Position numbers and translations under genes: made by a program
Source: JADGGV01 sp035715725
Lineage (GTDB): Bacteria > Gemmatimonadota > Gemmatimonadetes > Longimicrobiales > RSA9
Direction of reading: 5' to 3'
Length of the DNA stretch: 64,000 nt
Assembly: GCA_035715725.1 (NCBI GenBank)
Contig: DASTKT010000143.1
Coordinates: 24,198 to 88,197, forward strand
The notes under the pieces: model-generated
The model's input: only the letters and a program-made list of their open reading frames with translations
Database searches by the model: none
Told to the model about the DNA's origin: nothing
Shown: positions 61,201-64,000 of the stretch, in pieces
Layout: the number at the start of each line of letters is the position of its first letter
Numbering within the stretch: the stretch's first letter is position 1

Positions 61201-62109
61201 GACACGGCCGCGCCACTCCGCCTGCCCGACGCGCTCGAAGTCCGCGTGGGCCACGGGGCGCCCGTCGACCGTCAGTGTCCAGGCGGCGTTCGTGCCCGGC
61301 CCGGGGGAGAAGATCGGGCGAGCGCCGGTCTCCGCCGCGAAGATGTCCGCGAACCCGACCGCCTGGCTCTGGCGGGCCGGCAGCCCGGTCTGGAGCAGGA
61401 TCGCCGAGATGGCGCGCTCGCGCCCGCCCGGCACCGGCGCGGCAAAATACAGGTAGCTGAAGAGCGGCCGCTCCGCGTAGAAGGTGCGCGAGTCGCCCGT
61501 CCGGACCTCCTCCGGAACGCGCCCGCGGTGGTCGCCGGCCCAGGCGTCGAACGTGCCCGTCGTGTCCAGCACCGCGACGGCGGCGACGTCGCGCGACCGG
61601 CGCACCTCCGCGAGGTCGGCGAAGATTCCGTGCGCCGACGGCCTCGCGGCGCGGTCCGCCGCCAGCGCGGCGGCCTCCTCGCCGCGCCGCACCAGCGCCG
61701 CCATGCGCTCGTCCAGGCGCGCGACCAGCCGGGCTTGCCGTTCCGCGAGCAGCGTGTCCCATTGGGAGGCGATGTTCGCGAGCTCCCGCGCCGCAGCGCC
61801 GCCGACCGCCACGGCGAGAAGCACGGCGCCGAGCGCGGCGTAGAGTTGGAGCAGCGCGAGTGGCCGCGCGCCGCGCGAGGTGCGCCCCGACCGCCACGTC
61901 AGCACGGCGCCCACGACCGCGAGCGCGCCGGACGCGACGAGCAGCCACGGCTGGAGCCAGCGACTCCAGCCGAGCACGAGCAGGATCGCAGCGCAGACCG
62001 TCGCCCAGGCCGCCACGAACGCGCCGCTCGTCACGCGCGATGGCGCCGGCCCGCGCGCTCCGTCCGCGGGCGTAGCCGACGGACGCTCCGCTGGCGACGC
62101 CAGCGCCAA
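58246..62109 (-). CDS. Very large NtrY-like membrane histidine kinase
   Basis: About 1,287 residues. The N-terminal part has many hydrophobic segments (at least twelve in total) interleaved with two large extracytoplasmic regions; a HAMP linker follows the last helix (LSVAVGRALTTPIGQLRRAA). The DHp domain has the phospho-acceptor His in EMARQIAHEIKNPLTPIKLS. The ATPase domain shows LNLVENARTAL, VVQDNGPGIPPEL, VFEPHFSTSSSGTGLGLAIV. The HEIKNPLTPI box is NtrY/NtrB type, so the NtrC-type regulator at 49 kb could be its target. The start is unclear: TTG 62109 is used here, GTG 62034 is possible, and GTG 62163 would overlap the divergent gene. Confidence 0.88.
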   Translation of the reverse strand: MALASPAERPSATPADGARGPAPSRVTSGAFVAAWATVCAAILLVLGWSRWLQPWLLVASGALAVVGAVLTWRSGRTSRGARPLALLQLYAALGAVLLAVAVGGAAARELANIASQWDTLLAERQARLVARLDERMAALVRRGEEAAALAADRAARPSAHGIFADLAEVRRSRDVAAVAVLDTTGTFDAWAGDHRGRVPEEVRTGDSRTFYAERPLFSYLYFAAPVPGGRERAISAILLQTGLPARQSQAVGFADIFAAETGARPIFSPGPGTNAAWTLTVDGRPVAHADFERVGQAEWRGRVVTQTRRLLFGLTAVAGLLLLVAWLRARPRVRFASAVPLAATTVALGLAPLGDAFGMTRLFSPAFFVLPIIPGDVPLGGLLAVLLPLCALAATIRARWIERRTLPLALVLAGGMLLVALGFAGALHLLVDAASPPLLEGSLPLWGGFQITLVLTLTLLAGLALGLVPAAGERGEVRRPDEAHGPNAIRWGLVVIGVALTVVLSLAVLARWQNTQNPDTWLAALWAIPFVPIALGVARQRGRGLIRWLAAGWLASTAVLPQLWVVHVNARLRGAEREVSTLGLRPDPFLEYLLRQFASEAVRRHERGEVGVELLYRTWVASGFAQEGYPARIALWDQRLRPEVSLSLGGAAGDTPAGGDSIPVYLRYILAQAVRTESVFVAAIPNVTNVNQVMAVPLGAGRAVSVVVPPRRDFERATTLAPFLGREVPGDMRLSLVLVKPGVPPPPPEIHWRPTADGWRSEVAVRFPEGDYHAHVELLLPRVGVRLARAVLLIAADLGILLLLWVLGRAARGGVIEPPGGWRGLLRGFRARVTLTLFGFFLLPTVVFGYVAYRALSGEVVRSARVVAEHAVAQAATDFPDSIGDLRALAAHTGSELLYFQGGELLAASSAEGLELGLYSAWMPPSVYLALQSGEEVSSVATQRLAAHLYLVAYQRLPVTGTLAVPAPLAAGDTAVRQQELAHLILFAVLVGALLTLGLSVAVGRALTTPIGQLRRAAALVGTGQLRVQLPEDRRDEFGELFASFNRMTRRLRRARAQEIRTARVLAWGEMARQIAHEIKNPLTPIKLSVQHLRRAFSDGREDFAHILEGSAEQILKEIDRLTEIARAFSRYGAPAGAAGPLERVDVEAVVHDALTLYSASDRNVAYIEAMQPGLPRVRARTGELKEIVLNLVENARTALEGDGVINISGRLLPNGRVELVVQDNGPGIPPELLPRVFEPHFSTSSSGTGLGLAIVRRLVEGWGGEVAAESEPGAGTAIRVRIPAAE

Positions 62110-62135
62110 TGAACCGCCGTTCTCCGGATCGGAAT

Positions 62136-62879
62136 ATGTCCGCCTCAGGCTACCCCCTCGCACTGGACGAGCTGTCGTGGGTCGACGCCGCAGCCCACCT
62201 GGCTCACAACCCGCGCCTCATCATTCCCGTGGGTGCGCTCGATCAACACGGACCCCACCTCCCCCTCGGGAGCAACGTCCTCATCGCCCGCCGCCTGACC
62301 GTCGACCTCTCCGAAGAGTTTGACACGCTGCGCGCGCCGACCGTCAACTACGGCGTGCACGCCCGCGGCGGGCCAACGTTCGCGGGCACGGCGTCGCTGA
62401 CGGAGAAGACGCTCCACCGCGCGCTGAACGAGTTGTTGGACGCGTGGGAGCGCAGCGGCGTCGGCGAATTCATCCTGATCACGGCGCACCGCTACGATCC
62501 GCATCTGGAGGCGCTCGCCACGCTGGTCACCCGGCGGGCGCGCGTCCGCGTCGTGCAGGTCTGGGATGTGGATATCGCCGACCTGCTCGAAGGGCAACCG
62601 GGCGTGGAGCGCGCCGGCGAGGCCGAAACCTCGCTGATGCTCCACCTTTACCCCGAACTGGTGCGTATGGATCGAGCGCGCGACTACGTGATCCCACCGG
62701 ATCGGCTGAAGCGCTACCTTCATGGGGAATCGCCGATCCCGCCGCCGGGTAGCGGCGGCGTGGTCGGCCAGCCGACGCTGGCCACGCCCGCCAAGGGCGA
62801 GCGGCTGTACGCCCGAATCCTGGAGACTGTGCGGCGCTCCCTTTTCCTGCGCAAAGTCCAGGAATCCGATACGCTCTAG
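62136..62879 (+). CDS. Creatininase-family-like amidohydrolase with altered metal motif
   Basis: A 247-residue protein with the creatininase-fold start LIIPVGALDQHGPHLPLGSN, where the usual Glu is Asp36. It retains the substrate-region AGEAETSLMLHLYPELV. The second signature, normally NGHGGN, here reads ITAHRYDPHLEAL, keeping the His but losing the Gly and Asn residues. The fold is therefore likely retained, but activity may be altered. ATG 62136 is preceded by CGGAAT; ATG 62109 is an alternative. It is divergent from the kinase. Confidence 0.82.
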   Translation: MSASGYPLALDELSWVDAAAHLAHNPRLIIPVGALDQHGPHLPLGSNVLIARRLTVDLSEEFDTLRAPTVNYGVHARGGPTFAGTASLTEKTLHRALNELLDAWERSGVGEFILITAHRYDPHLEALATLVTRRARVRVVQVWDVDIADLLEGQPGVERAGEAETSLMLHLYPELVRMDRARDYVIPPDRLKRYLHGESPIPPPGSGGVVGQPTLATPAKGERLYARILETVRRSLFLRKVQESDTL

Positions 62880-62967
62880 TCCGGCCGGGAATGTCGTCGC
62901 TTCACGGACCTCCGTCGCGGCTCCCGGGGTAATCAGCGAACATTCATTCCTCCTCGGGAGGCTCGAC

Positions 62968-63681
62968 ATGCACCGACGATCGGTTGGCAGGCTGGCAGCG
63001 CCCGCCTCGCTCGTCCTCTCCGTCCTCCTCGCGTCTTCCGCTCATGCGCAGACCAGCACCATCGACGAAGGCGCCTTCCGCCTCACCATCGGCGGTCACG
63101 ACGTCGGGACCGAGACGTTCTCCATCCGGCAAAACGGCAGCGGACCGAATGCGGTGACCATCGCCCAGGGCCGCGTGCTGCTGCAGAACGACGGGAGCCA
63201 GGACATCGCGTCGTCGCTCGAGTTGTCCGGGCCGGAGCTCCGGCCGGCGGCGTACCAGGTGACGGTCCAGGGCGGTACCCCCCAGAAGATCGCCGGCAGG
63301 GTCACGGGCGGACGCTTCAGCGCCCGGATCATGTCGCCCTCCGGCGAGATGATGCGCGAGTACCTGGCGAGCGACGGGGCCGTGCTCGTCGACGAGGGCG
63401 TCGTTCATCAGTACTACTTCGTCGTGCAGCGCGCCGGCAGCGGCGGCCGCGTCCCCGTGATCATCCCGCAGCTCAACCGGCAGGTCGTGGCCGTCGTCAC
63501 GGCCAGTGGCAGCGAGACACTCGACATCGGCGGCCAGAAGGTGAGCGCGCGGCACTATACGGTCGCGCCCACCGGGCTGCCGGCACGCGAGGTTTGGGTC
63601 GACGGCGAGGGCCGCGTCCTGCGCATGGCCGTGCCGTCACGGCAATACGTGGCCATTCGGAACGCGCTGCCCCGCGGCTGA
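62968..63681 (+). CDS. Exported protein of unknown function (DUF6134-like)
   Basis: A 237-residue protein with a clear signal peptide (LAAPASLVLSVLLASSAHAQ, cleavage after AHA). The mature part is beta-rich and resembles a lipid-carrier-like barrel: EGAFRLTIGGHDVGTETFSI, GRVLLQND, SSLELSGPELRPAAYQVTVQ, HYTVAPTGLPAREVWVDGEG. GGGAGG lies six bases before ATG 62968. The pattern of a protein that converts the sugar or lipid scaffold of a substrate is not supported by any motif; function unknown. It precedes the TolC-like gene. Confidence 0.78.
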   Translation: MHRRSVGRLAAPASLVLSVLLASSAHAQTSTIDEGAFRLTIGGHDVGTETFSIRQNGSGPNAVTIAQGRVLLQNDGSQDIASSLELSGPELRPAAYQVTVQGGTPQKIAGRVTGGRFSARIMSPSGEMMREYLASDGAVLVDEGVVHQYYFVVQRAGSGGRVPVIIPQLNRQVVAVVTASGSETLDIGGQKVSARHYTVAPTGLPAREVWVDGEGRVLRMAVPSRQYVAIRNALPRG

Positions 63682-63741
63682 GCGGCTCCGCTGCGTCGGC
63701 TCGGCGCTCGGGGATATGCGGCGGGCCGGTCGGCCTATCGC

Positions 63742-63768
63742 TGAAACCGGTCCATCGGGCGCACCGTA
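63742..63768 (+). promoter_or_regulatory. Possible ECF-type promoter upstream of the TolC-like gene
   Basis: TGAAAC (63742-63747), 17 bases, CGTA (63765-63768). This resembles the SigW/ECF pattern, although the spacer is one base longer than typical. No sigma70 pattern was seen in this 131-base gap. Confidence 0.25.
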
Positions 63769-63812
63769 CGGGTGGCGGACATATTCCTGGCCTCGATCCG
63801 AAGGAGACTACG

Positions 63813-64000
63813 GTGCACTGGCGTACCCTCACCCGCGCGAGCGCTCTCGCAGCCGCCGGCCTCGCACTTCCCCTGCTGAGCGCCGTGCCGGTGGCGGCGC
63901 AGGCGACGACGCCGTCCGGGCCGGCCCGTCCGGGGGCGGTCGAGGTGCGCGGCCGGGCGGGCGCGGCCGAGGTCGGCCCGACGCTGACGCTGGAGGAGGC
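63813..64000 (+). CDS. TolC-family outer-membrane efflux protein (5' part only)
   Basis: The visible 62 codons start with GTG 63813 behind AAGGAG at six-base spacing. They encode a signal peptide (ALAAAGLALPLLSAVPVAAQ), a Pro/Gly/Arg-rich linker and the sequence PTLTLEEA, which is the usual beginning of the TolC/OEP domain (LTLEEAxxxA). The rest lies beyond the right edge, so the assignment rests on this short signature and the signal peptide. Confidence 0.6.
   Translation, partial: MHWRTLTRASALAAAGLALPLLSAVPVAAQATTPSGPARPGAVEVRGRAGAAEVGPTLTLEE

Overview
This is a compact, roughly 70% G+C bacterial chromosome segment made almost entirely of housekeeping genes. Lipoproteins with LspA, a type I signal peptidase, RseP, a DegP-like protease and a TolC-like exporter indicate a cell with an outer membrane. 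The short primary-type sigma factor, the alternative GlmU and the GatCAB amidotransferase fit a Gemmatimonadota-like lineage, but that is inference; there is no rRNA in the window. I see no IS element, prophage, CRISPR array or tRNA.

Layout. 1-15.2 kb, minus strand: mreB-mreC; rpsO-pnp-M16 protease-ald-dut; rbfA-truB-ribF; and rimP-nusA-ylxQ-infB-ylxP behind a consensus promoter and a leader terminator. 15.3-18.5 kb, minus: murA, a coiled-coil protein, pgeF, a small Cys protein and an OsmC-family gene with an in-frame TGA at the peroxidatic Cys position. 18.7-22.7 kb, plus: a PII-like protein, a nitrilase with a degenerate NAD-synthetase partner, two membrane coiled-coil proteins and a zinc-dependent phospholipase C-like protein. 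22.7-31.8 kb, minus: lipoprotein-serS-histidine kinase-pcrA and gatC-gatA-gatB. 32-35.5 kb, plus: receiver, GDP-mannose pyrophosphorylase, GlmU-like enzyme and a metallo-beta-lactamase-fold protein. 35.5-43.8 kb, minus: rplM-rpsI, rpsB-tsf-pyrH-frr-uppS-cdsA-dxr-rseP. 44-56.5 kb, minus: a DUF5715-like protein, primary-type sigma factor, lepB, a candidate 6S-like RNA, an aldehyde dehydrogenase, the larE-thpR-ntrC operon, lspA, a cytochrome P450 and comM. 56.7-64 kb: DegP-like protease (+), a giant NtrY-like kinase (-), a creatininase-fold protein (+), an exported protein (+) and the start of a TolC-like gene (+).

Functional themes are translation and transcription-elongation factors (nusA, infB, rimP, rbfA, truB, rpsO, pnp, rpsB, tsf, frr), envelope assembly (mreBC, murA, uppS, cdsA, dxr, rseP, lepB, lspA, comM neighbourhood) and transamidation-based aminoacyl-tRNA synthesis (gatCAB).

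The most notable observations are: the putative selenocysteine OsmC with a SECIS-like hairpin; Asp at the fosfomycin-target Cys position of MurA; promoter plus attenuator-like terminator ahead of rimP-nusA; a structured 6S-like RNA candidate in the only long intergenic gap; a stand-alone duplicate of the LarE C-terminal domain; and a nitrilase paired with a NadE-like pseudo-synthetase.
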